A DNA stretch of 64,000 nucleotides from Comamonas composti DSM 21721 (GTDB taxonomy: Bacteria; Pseudomonadota; Gammaproteobacteria; Burkholderiales; Burkholderiaceae_C). The DNA is taken from NCBI RefSeq assembly GCF_000429845.1, contig NZ_AUCQ01000027.1, positions 1 to 64,000 of the forward strand, written 5' to 3'. Positions 23,903-32,535 of this stretch are shown piece by piece. The notes under the pieces were generated by a model that saw nothing but the letters and a program-made list of their open reading frames with translations, was not told the origin of the DNA and did no database searches. Within the stretch, counting starts at the first letter, position 1; every line of letters starts with the position of its first letter. The translations under genes and the position numbers were made by a program.

Positions 23903-25015
23903 ATGTTATTCGATTCATCCATACGCAAAGAGCTGGCCCGCAGCTTTGGCGCTACCGTCGTCGTGCTTGTGACCGTGGTCATGACCATGATGCTGATACG
24001 CACGCTGGGCCAAGCTTACAAGGGCAGCGTAAGCCCTTCCGATGTGCTGCTGGTCATGGGCCTGACCGTGCTCGGCCAGCTTCCGATGATTCTGGGCCTG
24101 GGCCTGTTCGTGGCCGTGGTCGGCACGCTGTCGCGCATGTACCGGGACAGCGAGATGGTGATCTGGTTTGCAGCCGGCCAGGGCATGGCCAGCCTGCTCA
24201 GGCCGCTGCTGCGCTTTGCCTGGCCGGTGATTGCCGTGACAGCCGCGCTGGGTCTGCTGATCCTGCCCTGGAGCAACCAGCAGATCGAGCAGATCAAGAG
24301 CGAGTTCGAGCAGCGCAGCGACATCGACCGCATTGCGCCCGGCGAGTTCCAGGAGTCGGCCGGCGGCACGCGCGTGTTCTTCATCGACAAGGACACGCCC
24401 AGCGACATGGCGGCCAGCAATGTGTTCATCGTGACCAATGAGCGCGGGCGTGAATCCGTGACCTCGGCGCGCGGCGCGCGGCTGGAGATCATCAAGGGCG
24501 AGCGCGTGGCAGTTCTGAGCGACGGCCAGCGCATGGAAACCCAGGCCAGTGACGGCGGCGTGAAGATCAGCGAGTTCAAGGAATACGGGACCCAGATGGG
24601 TGGCAGTGGCAGCCGCGCGGCGGCCGAGGAGCTGGCCGCGCGCAGCACGCCCACGCATTTGCTGGTCCAGCGCACCGAGCCCATCTTTCGCGCCGAGCTC
24701 GGCTGGCGCCTGGGTCTGCCGCTGGCCGCGCTGAACTTCGTCATCCTCGGCCTGGCCGTGGCCAGCGTCAACCCGCGCGCGGGTGGCAGCAGCAGCCTCA
24801 TGATTGCCTTGTTCGCCTTCATCGTCTACTACAACCTCATGACCCTGGCCGAAAGCTGGGTGGCGGCCAGCAAGCTCAGCATGCCGACCATGGCCGGGCT
24901 GCTGCACGGCGGCACCCTGGTCATCGGCCTGCTGGTGCTGGCCGCCCGCCACAACCGCTGGTCGCTGCGTGATCTGTGGCGCAAGAGGAACCGTTCCCCG
25001 GAGCTGCCTGCATGA
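23903..25015 (+). CDS. lptF: LPS export ABC transporter permease LptF
   Basis: This encodes 370 residues from the ATG at 23903. The N-terminus LFDSSIRKELARSFGATVVVL is typical of LptF. Three membrane helices lie at about 15-115, then a periplasmic beta-jellyroll (about 130-265), then three more helices from about 275. With LptG and LptB it extracts lipopolysaccharide from the inner membrane. Its stop overlaps the lptG start (ATGA at 25012). The gene is divergent from pepA with a 23-bp gap. Confidence 0.95.
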   Translation: MLFDSSIRKELARSFGATVVVLVTVVMTMMLIRTLGQAYKGSVSPSDVLLVMGLTVLGQLPMILGLGLFVAVVGTLSRMYRDSEMVIWFAAGQGMASLLRPLLRFAWPVIAVTAALGLLILPWSNQQIEQIKSEFEQRSDIDRIAPGEFQESAGGTRVFFIDKDTPSDMAASNVFIVTNERGRESVTSARGARLEIIKGERVAVLSDGQRMETQASDGGVKISEFKEYGTQMGGSGSRAAAEELAARSTPTHLLVQRTEPIFRAELGWRLGLPLAALNFVILGLAVASVNPRAGGSSSLMIALFAFIVYYNLMTLAESWVAASKLSMPTMAGLLHGGTLVIGLLVLAARHNRWSLRDLWRKRNRSPELPA

Positions 25016-26118
25016 AGGTTCTACGCCGGCTTCTGTACCGCGACATCGTTTTTGCGGTCGCCTTTGTCACGCTGGGCTTTCTGGCCCTGTTCTTCTTCTT
25101 CGACCTCGTGGACGAGCTGCGCTGGGTCAACCGCGCTGGCAGCGCAAGTTATGGCGTCGCGCATGCGCTGATCTTCGTGGCGCTGCGCATTCCCAGCCAC
25201 CTCTACGAGCTGCTGCCGATTACCGTGCTCATAGGCACGATTTACGTGATGGCACGTTTTGCGCAAAGCTCGGAATTCACCATCATGCGCACCAGCGGCA
25301 TGGGGCCCTGGCTGGCCCTGCGCACGCTGCTGGCGCTGGGCGCGGCCTTTGTGCTGCTGACCTTTGCCATGGGCGACTATCTTGCGCCGGCGGCCGAAAA
25401 CCTGGGCCAGAAGCTGCGCTCGGCGCAAATGGGCCAGCTCTCCACGGGTGCCACCGGGGCCTGGCTCAAGGAGCGCCAGGGCGAGCATTCGGTGGCCGTC
25501 AATGTGCGCGCCGTGCGGGCGCCCGGCAAGTTCGCGAACGTGCGCATCTTCGACTTCGACGGCCAGGGCCGGATCTCGGCGCAAATCCACGCCGAATCAG
25601 CCAGTGTCGACGAGCGTGACGAGCTCTGGCACCTGCAGGGCGTAAGCGTCAGCCGCCTGGAGCAAAGCGGCGAGCTCACGCAGCTGGTGCGCGCCAATGA
25701 GAGCAGCATGACCTGGCCTACGCGCATCAGCGCCGAGATGGTTTCGGCAGCCCTGCTCAAACCCGACCGCATGTCCACGATCTCGCTGTTCCAGTACGTG
25801 CGCCACCTGGAGGCCAACGGCCAGGCTGCGCAAAAGTACGAGATCGAGTTCTGGCGCAAGGTGTTCTATCCGCTCAGTTGCCTGGTCATGGTGGTGCTCG
25901 CCCTGCCTTTTGCCTATCTGCACTTTCGCTCGGGCGGTATCGCGGCCTATGTGTTCGGCGGAGTCATGGCCGGCATCAGCTTCTTCCTGCTTAACAACGT
26001 GTTCGGCTACATCGGCACGCTGCAGGCCTGGCGGCCCTGGCTGGCTGCAGCTACGCCGGGCCTGCTCTATACCCTGCTGTCGCTGACGGCGTTTGGCTGG
26101 CTGGTATTGCGGCGCTAG
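25012..26118 (+). CDS. lptG: LPS export ABC transporter permease LptG
   Basis: This encodes 368 residues. The start MKVLRRLLYRDIVFAVAFVTLGF and the segment SSEFTIMRTSGMGPW are LptG features. Six membrane helices surround a periplasmic domain of about 130 residues. It is translationally coupled to lptF. The stop codon is followed at once by a GC-rich intergenic repeat (26119-26190). Confidence 0.95.
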   Translation: MKVLRRLLYRDIVFAVAFVTLGFLALFFFFDLVDELRWVNRAGSASYGVAHALIFVALRIPSHLYELLPITVLIGTIYVMARFAQSSEFTIMRTSGMGPWLALRTLLALGAAFVLLTFAMGDYLAPAAENLGQKLRSAQMGQLSTGATGAWLKERQGEHSVAVNVRAVRAPGKFANVRIFDFDGQGRISAQIHAESASVDERDELWHLQGVSVSRLEQSGELTQLVRANESSMTWPTRISAEMVSAALLKPDRMSTISLFQYVRHLEANGQAAQKYEIEFWRKVFYPLSCLVMVVLALPFAYLHFRSGGIAAYVFGGVMAGISFFLLNNVFGYIGTLQAWRPWLAAATPGLLYTLLSLTAFGWLVLRR

Positions 26119-26190
26119 CCCCTGAGCCGCCTTTGGCGTCTTCCCCTAAGGGGGACGATGCCATCGCTGAGGAGCGGCCCTTGCTCGGCA
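26119..26190. repeat. GC-rich REP-like repeat CCCCTGAG...GCGGCCCT (copy 1)
   Basis: It begins immediately after the lptG stop codon and has a C4-taa-G5 hairpin in its middle. A related sequence follows the mmsA stop at 62534. I recall similar sequences downstream of many Comamonadaceae genes, where they may act as transcript ends. Confidence 0.6.
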
Positions 26191-26247
26191 TCTGTGGCCC
26201 GGGCTGCGCCTGTATCGAAGGCCAAGGGCCAGACTGGAGAGCCATTG

Positions 26248-26661
26248 ATGACCTTGAACCAAGACCTTGATCCTGCCCAGGCCGGCAGCGGCCTGATTTT
26301 GCTGGCCCACGGCTCGCCCGATGCACTGTGGCGTGTACCCATCGAGGCCGTGCTGCAGGCCGTGCAGCAGCAGGCCCCGCATCTGGCCTGCTGCTGCGCC
26401 TATCTCGACGCCTGCGAGCCCGAGCTGCCCACGGCCGCAGCTGAACTTGTCGCCGCAGGCGCCTCGCGCATCGTGGTGCTTCCACTTTTCCTGGGCACGG
26501 GCAAGCATGCGCGCCAGGATATCCCCAGGCTGGTGGAGCTGGTGCGCATGCAGCATCCGCAGCTGGACCTTGTGCTTGAGCCTGCAGCTGGAGAAAACCC
26601 GCTGGTCACCGGCCTGCTGGCCCGAATTGCGCTACAAAGCCTGGAAAAGAAAGAGGATTAG
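26248..26661 (+). CDS. CbiX-type sirohydrochlorin chelatase-like protein
   Basis: This encodes 137 residues from the ATG at 26248 with GGAG upstream. A longer frame runs into the repeat and is unlikely. The motif LILLAHGSPDALW (His near residue 20) and LVVLPLFLGTGKHARQDIP-like second half (ASRIVVLPLFLG, KHARQDIP) match the small CbiX family that inserts metal into sirohydrochlorin. Together with cysB just downstream this suggests siroheme and sulfate assimilation. Metal specificity (Fe, Co or Ni) is not determinable. Confidence 0.85.
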   Translation: MTLNQDLDPAQAGSGLILLAHGSPDALWRVPIEAVLQAVQQQAPHLACCCAYLDACEPELPTAAAELVAAGASRIVVLPLFLGTGKHARQDIPRLVELVRMQHPQLDLVLEPAAGENPLVTGLLARIALQSLEKKED

Positions 26662-26749
26662 CCCTTGGGATGATCTGATTCAAAAAATAACAAATCGATT
26701 CTTTATATAAATCAAGCATAATGGCAGGCAGATTTTTGTTGTCATTGCC

Positions 26750-27691
26750 ATGAACCTGCATCAATTCCGATTCGTCCAAGAGGCGGCTCGCCGCAATCTC
26801 AACCTCACCGAGGCCGCCAAGGCCTTGCACACTTCGCAGCCCGGAGTCTCCAAAGCCATCATCGAGCTGGAGGAAGAGCTGGGCATAGACATCTTCGCGC
26901 GCCACGGCAAGCGCTTGAAGCGCATCACCGAGCCCGGCCTCGAAGTCCTCAAGAGCATCGAAGTCATCATGCGCGAGATCGGCAACCTCAAGCGCATCGG
27001 CGAGCAGTACAGCGCCCAGGACAGCGGCACCCTGTCGATTGCCACCACCCACACCCAGGCGCGCTATGTGCTGCCGCCGTCCGTGGCGCGCCTGCGCGAG
27101 CTCTATCCCAAGGTCACGGTCAGTCTGCACCAGGCCACGCCCCATGAAGTGGCGCGCATGGTCATCGACGAGGTCGCCGACATCGGCATGGCCACCGAAT
27201 CCCTGGCCGACTACCCGGACCTCGTGACCCTGCCCTGCTATGAGTGGCAGCATGTGCTGGTGCTGCCCACCAGTCATCCGTTGACGCAGAAGGAGCGCAT
27301 CTCCCTGGAGGACATTGCCCAGGAGTCGCTGATCACCTACCACCCCTCGTTCACGGGCCGAGGCAAGATCGACCAGGCGTTCGAGTCGCGCCGGCTGCGT
27401 CCGCGCATCGTGCTCGAAGCCATTGACTCGGATGTGATCAAGACCTATGTGCGCCTGGGCCTGGGCGTGGGCATCGTTGCCGAAATGGCCATGCGCGACG
27501 ATCCCACGGGCGATCTCGTCGTGCGTCCTATGGGCCATTTGTTCGGCCAGAGCGTGACCCGCGTAGCCATCAAGCGCGGCGCCTATCTGCGCAACTTCGT
27601 CTACCGATTTGCCGAGTTGCTCAGCGACCGCCTGTCGCGCGATCTCATCATGCGCGCCATGAGCGGGCATGTGCATGATTACGAGCTCTGA
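26750..27691 (+). CDS. cysB: CysB-family LysR transcriptional regulator
   Basis: This encodes 313 residues. The HTH spans residues 1-60 (MNLHQFRFVQEAARRNLNLTE, then TSQPGVSKAIIELEEELG). The effector domain carries TTHTQARYVLPP and TYHPSFTGRGKID, which are hallmarks of CysB/Cbl. CysB senses N-acetylserine and activates sulfate assimilation genes. The neighbouring CbiX-like chelatase supports that role. A large palindromic repeat follows the stop. Confidence 0.92.
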   Translation: MNLHQFRFVQEAARRNLNLTEAAKALHTSQPGVSKAIIELEEELGIDIFARHGKRLKRITEPGLEVLKSIEVIMREIGNLKRIGEQYSAQDSGTLSIATTHTQARYVLPPSVARLRELYPKVTVSLHQATPHEVARMVIDEVADIGMATESLADYPDLVTLPCYEWQHVLVLPTSHPLTQKERISLEDIAQESLITYHPSFTGRGKIDQAFESRRLRPRIVLEAIDSDVIKTYVRLGLGVGIVAEMAMRDDPTGDLVVRPMGHLFGQSVTRVAIKRGAYLRNFVYRFAELLSDRLSRDLIMRAMSGHVHDYEL

Positions 27692-27703
27692 TTCAAATAA
27701 AAA

Positions 27704-27785
27704 ATGAGCTGTTAGCGCTTGGTATATATGGATTTCAGGGTGTTTAAGACCTGAAATCCTTTACTGACAAGCGCTAGCAGCTCAC
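27704..27785. repeat. AGCGCT-family long palindromic repeat (copy 3)
   Basis: Outer arms ATGAGCTGTTAGCGCTTG and CAAGCGCTAGCAGCTCA (about 18 bp) enclose an inner hairpin GGATTTCAGG...CCTGAAATCC. The entire gap between cysB and the aminotransferase is this structure. It could form a cruciform or a transcript-end hairpin. Confidence 0.7.
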
Positions 27786-27813
27786 AAAAATTTCTTTGTC
27801 TGGTATTTCCCCA

Positions 27814-28965
27814 ATGTCCACCCCGCAATTTCCGAGCAAGCTGCCCAAGGTCGGCACCACCATCTTCACCACCATGTCGGCCCTGGCCAGCCAGCACCAG
27901 GCCGTGAACCTGGGCCAGGGATTCCCGGATTTCGGCTGCGACCCCAGGCTGGTCGATGCAGTCACGGCGGCCATGCAGGCCGGCCACAACCAGTACCCGC
28001 CGATGACGGGCATGCCCCAGCTGCGCGAGGCTGTGGCAGCCAAGATGGAAGCGCTCTATGGCAGGCGCTATGACGCGAATGCCGAGATCACCATCACGGC
28101 CGGCGCCACCCAGGCGATTCTCACGGCCATCTTGGCCACCGTGCATGCGGGCGACGAAGTCATCGTGCTCGATCCCTGCTACGACAGCTATGTGCCCAAC
28201 ATCGAGCTGGCCGGCGGCAAGGCGGTGCGCGTGCCGCTCACGCCCGGCAGCTTCAGGCCCGACTTCGCGAAAATCGCAGCCGCCATCACGCCGCGTACGC
28301 GCCTGCTGATCATCAACAGCCCGCACAACCCCAGCGCCACGATCTGGAGCGATGCCGAGATGCGCGAGCTCGAAGACCTGCTTGCACCCACCAATGTGCT
28401 GCTCATCAGCGACGAGGTCTACGAGCACATGGTGTATGACGGCCAGCTCCACCAGAGCGCCGCGCGCTTTGCAGGACTGGCGGCGCGTGCCTTCATCGTG
28501 TCCAGCTTTGGCAAGACCTACCACGTCACGGGCTGGAAGGTCGGCACCGTGGCCGCACCCACTGCGCTCACGGCGGAGTTTCGCAAGGTGCACCAGTTCA
28601 ACGTCTTCACCGTGAACACGCCCATGCAGCTGGGCCTTGCGAGCTACATGCAAGACCCGGCGCCTTATCTGGAGCTGCCCGCCTTCTACCAGGCCAAGCG
28701 GGACCTGTTCTCCCAGGGCCTGCAAGGCTCGCGCCTCAGGCTCCTGCCCTCGGCGGGCACGTATTTCACATGCGCCGACATCTCCTCGGTCTCCGAGCTT
28801 GGCGAAGCCGAGTTCTGCGAATGGCTGGTCAAGGAGCATGGCGTGGCGGCGATTCCGCTGTCGGCCTTCTACGGCGATGGCTTCGATCAGCGCGTGGTGC
28901 GTTTTTGCTTTGCGAAGAAGGACGACACCTTGCGCGAGGCCGTGCAAAGACTGCGCAGACTCTGA
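27814..28965 (+). CDS. PLP-dependent aminotransferase (methionine/kynurenine aminotransferase type)
   Basis: This encodes 383 residues, class I/II aminotransferase fold. Visible are NLGQGFPDFG (residues 31-40), YPPMTGMPQLREAV, NSPHNPSAT, DEVYEHMVYDG and the PLP lysine in SSFGKTYHVTGWKVG. These features match the YbdL/KAT subgroup that prefers methionine, kynurenine and aromatic amino acids. Position after cysB could fit sulfur amino-acid metabolism. The start at 27814 was preferred to an in-frame TTG at 27796 that overlaps the repeat. Confidence 0.9.
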   Translation: MSTPQFPSKLPKVGTTIFTTMSALASQHQAVNLGQGFPDFGCDPRLVDAVTAAMQAGHNQYPPMTGMPQLREAVAAKMEALYGRRYDANAEITITAGATQAILTAILATVHAGDEVIVLDPCYDSYVPNIELAGGKAVRVPLTPGSFRPDFAKIAAAITPRTRLLIINSPHNPSATIWSDAEMRELEDLLAPTNVLLISDEVYEHMVYDGQLHQSAARFAGLAARAFIVSSFGKTYHVTGWKVGTVAAPTALTAEFRKVHQFNVFTVNTPMQLGLASYMQDPAPYLELPAFYQAKRDLFSQGLQGSRLRLLPSAGTYFTCADISSVSELGEAEFCEWLVKEHGVAAIPLSAFYGDGFDQRVVRFCFAKKDDTLREAVQRLRRL

Positions 28966-29071
28966 GCCGACCATATTCGGCGCAGAGCTGGCGAAACTTC
29001 TTTTCCTGCAGCAAAAGCCGGGCTGCCCCGAGGTGACAGCCGCGCAGCCGCTCCTGCCCTATGGTGGGGGC

Positions 29072-29875
29072 ATGCCCTCGCCACGACCGACTCCCCTGCC
29101 CGCCGAGGAGGACCGGCACTTCGTGACCTCGCTCGCACGGGGCTTGAACGTGCTGTCCTGCTTTCGTTCGGGCGAAAAGCTGCTGGGCAACCAGGAGATC
29201 GCCCAACGCTGCGGCCTGCCCAAGTCCACGATTTCGCGCCTGACGCGCACGCTGACGGCACTCGGCTATCTGATCCATGTGCCCGAACAGAACAAATACC
29301 GCCTGGGAACGGCCACGCTGGCCCTGGGCAGTGCCATGCTCTCGCGCCTGGATGTGCGCCGCATCGCCAGGCCCTGGATGCGCCGCCTGGCCGAATCCAC
29401 GCTGGCCGAGGTCGCCCTGGCCACGCGCGACCGGCACAACATGGTCTATCTCGAGCACTGTCCCAGCGCCCACTTCCTGCACCACGACCTGGACATGGGC
29501 TCGCGCCTGCCCCTGGCCACGACAGCCATAGGGCGCGCCTGGCTGGCCGCCAGCCCGGCGGCCGAACGCCAGCAGGCCCTGGACTATCTCAAGCTGCACG
29601 CCCCCGAGCAATGGCAGGCCGCCCAGGAGCAATTGCCGCTATGGCCGCCCGCCGCCGACCATCCCCAGCCCTGGCTGTCCTGCTCCTTCGGGGACTGGAA
29701 CTCCGATGTGAATGCCATAGCGCTGGCCTTCTCTCCCGGCCATGGCCTGCCGCTCATGGCCATCAGCGTGGGTGGCCCCGCGCGCTATGTCAGCGCAGAC
29801 TGTCTCAGGCAGGACGGTACCCAGGCCCTGCAGCGCGTGGTACAGCGCCTGCAGCAGGATCTGGACCGGGCCTGA
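29072..29875 (+). CDS. IclR-family transcriptional regulator
   Basis: This encodes 267 residues. The winged HTH (about 18-80) includes SLARGLNVLSCF and LPKSTISRLTRTLTALGYL. The effector domain (about 95-265) contains STLAEVALATRDRHNMVYLEH. IclR proteins regulate catabolic operons, usually in response to aromatic or short-chain acids. No obvious target operon is adjacent. The preceding aminotransferase gene is on the same strand 107 bp upstream. The frame is open far upstream but those codons overlap that gene. Confidence 0.88.
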   Translation: MPSPRPTPLPAEEDRHFVTSLARGLNVLSCFRSGEKLLGNQEIAQRCGLPKSTISRLTRTLTALGYLIHVPEQNKYRLGTATLALGSAMLSRLDVRRIARPWMRRLAESTLAEVALATRDRHNMVYLEHCPSAHFLHHDLDMGSRLPLATTAIGRAWLAASPAAERQQALDYLKLHAPEQWQAAQEQLPLWPPAADHPQPWLSCSFGDWNSDVNAIALAFSPGHGLPLMAISVGGPARYVSADCLRQDGTQALQRVVQRLQQDLDRA

Positions 29876-30200
29876 TGTGGACGTTGCGCAAGGCACAGCC
29901 ATGATCCAGCCGGCTTCACCGCTCCCCGTCGATGGCCTGCTCCAGATGGGGCAGGAATCACGACCGGACGAGATCAAAGGCCCTGGCTCTTGAAATACGA
30001 CAGGGCCGAGAACGTAGAATGGCGGCTTCGACCCCCTTCTGGTTGCCGGCTTGGCTGACTGGCTTTGAGATCCGTGGATTCGCAAAAGCGATTTCGCCTT
30101 TGCAAAGCCTGCGACAAAGACCTTGCCTGCCTGCTGCCTGTATTGGACCAAAGGCGAACCAGAGTTCGCCTTTTCTTTTTCTGCGACAGAAAGACAGACC
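29876..30200. other. Gap before ppiD: possible promoter and structured leader
   Basis: There is no protein gene here. A promoter-like pair, TTGAAA (29990-29995) and TAGAAT (30015-30020) with a long 19-bp spacer, precedes a region with a hairpin at 30082-30103 and a strong terminator at 30151-30180. The rest, 29876-29985, shows nothing recognisable. Confidence 0.4.
30082..30180 (+). promoter_or_regulatory. Candidate terminator/antiterminator attenuator upstream of ppiD
   Basis: A terminator hairpin, AAGGCGAAC-CAGA-GTTCGCCTT (30151-30172), is followed by TTCTTTTT. Upstream, TTCGCCTTTG (30093-30102) is the exact 10-base complement of CAAAGGCGAA (30149-30158), which overlaps the terminator's left arm. 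That upstream block is itself the right side of another hairpin (30082-30103, GCAAA-a-GCG with CGC-c-TTTGC). The three structures are mutually exclusive, as in attenuators. The terminator ends 20 bp before the ppiD start. Confidence 0.5.
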
Positions 30201-32096
30201 ATGTTCGAATCCATCCGCAAGCACTCCAAGTTCGTGATGATCTTGCTGTTCTTGCTGATCATTCCCTCGTTCATTTTTGTAGGCGTTAACCAGAACTACT
30301 TTACCGAGTCCAGTGCCACCGTCGCCCGGGTGGATGGACACGATATCAAGCAGTCCGACTGGGACAATGCGCATCGGATGGAGGCCGACCGTCTGCGCGC
30401 GGAAAACCCGTCCATGGACCCCAAGTTCCTGGACTCGCCCGAGGCCCGCTATGCCACGCTGGAAAAAATGGTGCGTGAGCAGGTCTTGCTCAGAGCCGTG
30501 CAAAAGCTGCATCTCACGGCATCGGACGCCGAGCTCGTGCAAACCTTGCAGGACATTCCGGCCATTGCCTCGCTCAAGAACGCAGATGGCAGTCTCGACG
30601 CCAAGGCCTATGCAGCCCTGCTCGGCTCCCAAGGCATGACCCCCGAAGGTTTCGAGGCCAACCTGCGCCGCGAACTATCCTTGAACAAGGTTCTGGGCAC
30701 GGTCTCGGACACGGCTTTTGCCACGAATGCGCGCGTCAAGCAAACCATCGATGCGCTCTACCAGCACCGGGAAGTGCAGGTCCAGCGCTTTGACGCCAAA
30801 AGCTATCAAAGCAAGGTCCAGCCTTCGGAGGCGGAGCTCAAGGCCTACTATGAAGGCCATAGCAGCCAGTTCCAGCAGCCCGAAGAAGCTGATGTCGAGT
30901 ACCTGATGCTGGACCTGGCCAGCGTGGCTGCAGGCATCACGGTCAGTGAAGACGACCTGCGCACCTATTACCAGCAAAACGAACAGCGTCTTGCAGGCCC
31001 TGAAGAGCGTCGCGTCAGCCATATCCTGGTGAAGGTCGCGCAGGATGCGCCTGAAGCCGAGGTTGATCAGGCCAAGGCCAAGGCAGAGGAGCTGCTCGCC
31101 CAGGTGCGCAAGGACCCCAAGGGCTTTGCCGAACTGGCCAAGACCCAGTCGGATGACAAGGGATCGGCCGCTGCCGGTGGCGACCTGGGCTTCTTCGGCC
31201 ATGGCGCGATGGTCAAGCCGTTTGAAGATGCGGTCTATGCCATGAGCAAGGGCAGTGTCAGCGATCTGGTGCGAACCGATTTCGGTTTTCACATCATCGA
31301 GCTCACGGACATCAAAAAGCCCGCAGCGCCAAGCTTTGAATCCATGCGTACCGAACTGGAGGCGCAGCGCAGGCAAGAGCTCGCCCAGGCCAAATTTGCA
31401 GAGATGGCCGAGGCTTTTACCAACACCGTGTATGAAAAGCCTGAAAGCCTGGCTCCTGCAGCCGAGCAGTTCAAGCTCAAGCTGCAAAAAGCCGAGCATG
31501 TGGCACGCCAGCCCCAGGCCACGGCTCAGGCCCCGCTGAACAACCCGCGCTTTCTGGAAGCCCTGTTCTCCTCCGAGGTGCTGGAAAACAAAAGCAATAC
31601 GAATGCCGTTGAACTGGCCCCAGGTCTGCTTGTCGCAGGCCGTGTGAGCGAATACCGCCCGGCACGCACCTTGGCCATGAATGAGGTTGAGACCAAGCTG
31701 AGCCAGTTGTATACGCAAGCCAAATCAGCGGAACTTGCCAAAGCCGAAGGCCAGGACAAACTCAAGGCCTGGGAGGCACAGCCCGACACTGCAAAACTGG
31801 GCCCTGCTCAGGTGCTGGGCCGCGACAAGACCGAAAACCTGCCCCAGCCCTTGATTGATGCCGTGTTGCGCGCGCCCACCAACTCCTGGCCGCAATGGGT
31901 TGGGGTCGATCTGGGCAACGCAGGCTATGCCGTGGTCAAGGTTCTGGGCATCGCCGAGCGCGCGGCCCAGGATACCCAGACCGTGCAAATGCAGACCCAG
32001 CAGTTCGCGCAAATGTCGGGGATGGCTGAAACTATGGCATACTACGAGCTTCTCAAAAAACAGTTCAAAGTGCAGATCAAGGTCGCACATCCCTGA
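30201..32096 (+). CDS. ppiD: PpiD-like periplasmic folding factor with SurA_N and parvulin domains
   Basis: This encodes 631 residues. An N-terminal membrane anchor (about 12-30) is followed by a SurA_N-like chaperone domain (about 35-230). A parvulin-type PPIase domain comes next (about 275-370: RRVSHILVKV, GGDLGFFGHGAMVKPFEDAVYAM and FGFHIIELTD). The C-terminal part is helical. PpiD sits on the Sec translocon and helps newly exported proteins fold. The leader contains a terminator-like attenuator. tRNA-His follows downstream on the same strand. Confidence 0.92.
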   Translation: MFESIRKHSKFVMILLFLLIIPSFIFVGVNQNYFTESSATVARVDGHDIKQSDWDNAHRMEADRLRAENPSMDPKFLDSPEARYATLEKMVREQVLLRAVQKLHLTASDAELVQTLQDIPAIASLKNADGSLDAKAYAALLGSQGMTPEGFEANLRRELSLNKVLGTVSDTAFATNARVKQTIDALYQHREVQVQRFDAKSYQSKVQPSEAELKAYYEGHSSQFQQPEEADVEYLMLDLASVAAGITVSEDDLRTYYQQNEQRLAGPEERRVSHILVKVAQDAPEAEVDQAKAKAEELLAQVRKDPKGFAELAKTQSDDKGSAAAGGDLGFFGHGAMVKPFEDAVYAMSKGSVSDLVRTDFGFHIIELTDIKKPAAPSFESMRTELEAQRRQELAQAKFAEMAEAFTNTVYEKPESLAPAAEQFKLKLQKAEHVARQPQATAQAPLNNPRFLEALFSSEVLENKSNTNAVELAPGLLVAGRVSEYRPARTLAMNEVETKLSQLYTQAKSAELAKAEGQDKLKAWEAQPDTAKLGPAQVLGRDKTENLPQPLIDAVLRAPTNSWPQWVGVDLGNAGYAVVKVLGIAERAAQDTQTVQMQTQQFAQMSGMAETMAYYELLKKQFKVQIKVAHP

Positions 32097-32161
32097 AAAT
32101 TCAGGCGATAAAGAAGTTTTAGAAAAAACAAAAACTTCAAAATTGAGCATGTTTTTTGACA

Positions 32162-32167
32162 TATAAT
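32162..32167 (+). promoter_or_regulatory. -10 element of tRNA-His
   Basis: TATAAT lies 13 bp upstream of the tRNA 5' end. A consensus -35 is not obvious at normal spacing. A GAAGTTTT/AAAACTTC stem at about 32113-32138, between ppiD and this element, may mark the end of the ppiD transcript. Confidence 0.45.
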
Positions 32168-32180
32168 AGAAATCTCTTCC

Positions 32181-32257
32181 GGTGGCTGTAGCTCAGTTGG
32201 TAGAGTCCAGGATTGTGATTCCTGTTGTCGTGGGTTCGAGCCCCATCAGCCACCCCA
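32181..32257 (+). tRNA. tRNA-His (GTG anticodon)
   Basis: This 77-nt tRNA has the extra 5' G characteristic of tRNA-His, the D-loop GCTCAGTTGGTAGAG, a GTG anticodon within ATTGTGATT, the T-loop GGTTCGAGCCC, and an encoded CCA. The acceptor stem pairs GTGGCT with AGCCAC. Confidence 0.97.
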
Positions 32258-32266
32258 AATAAAAAA

Positions 32267-32292
32267 AGCCGTTGTCAATCAACGGCTTTTTT
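32267..32292 (+). terminator. Rho-independent terminator of tRNA-His
   Basis: AGCCGTTG-tcaat-CAACGGCT is followed by TTTTTT, starting 10 bp after the tRNA. The A run before the stem makes it potentially bidirectional. Confidence 0.9.
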
Positions 32293-32535
32293 CTTTTCAA
32301 ACGCTGCAAAGGCATGAAGACCAGCAGTCTTGGATCGCCCCCACCTATCTCTGGCATCGATGCCGCCGCGTAAGCGCCTGAGACTCTGAGCAAAGCAGTT
32401 CACTGTCTTTTGCTGCAGGCCTGAGACCTGAAAGCCAAGGCTCTTTGGGCTCTTCTCTCAAGATATCGAGCCCCATGCGAGCCATAGACTTCGCGGTGCA
32501 CCTCCAAACACCGACGATAAAGAACAGGTGAAAAG

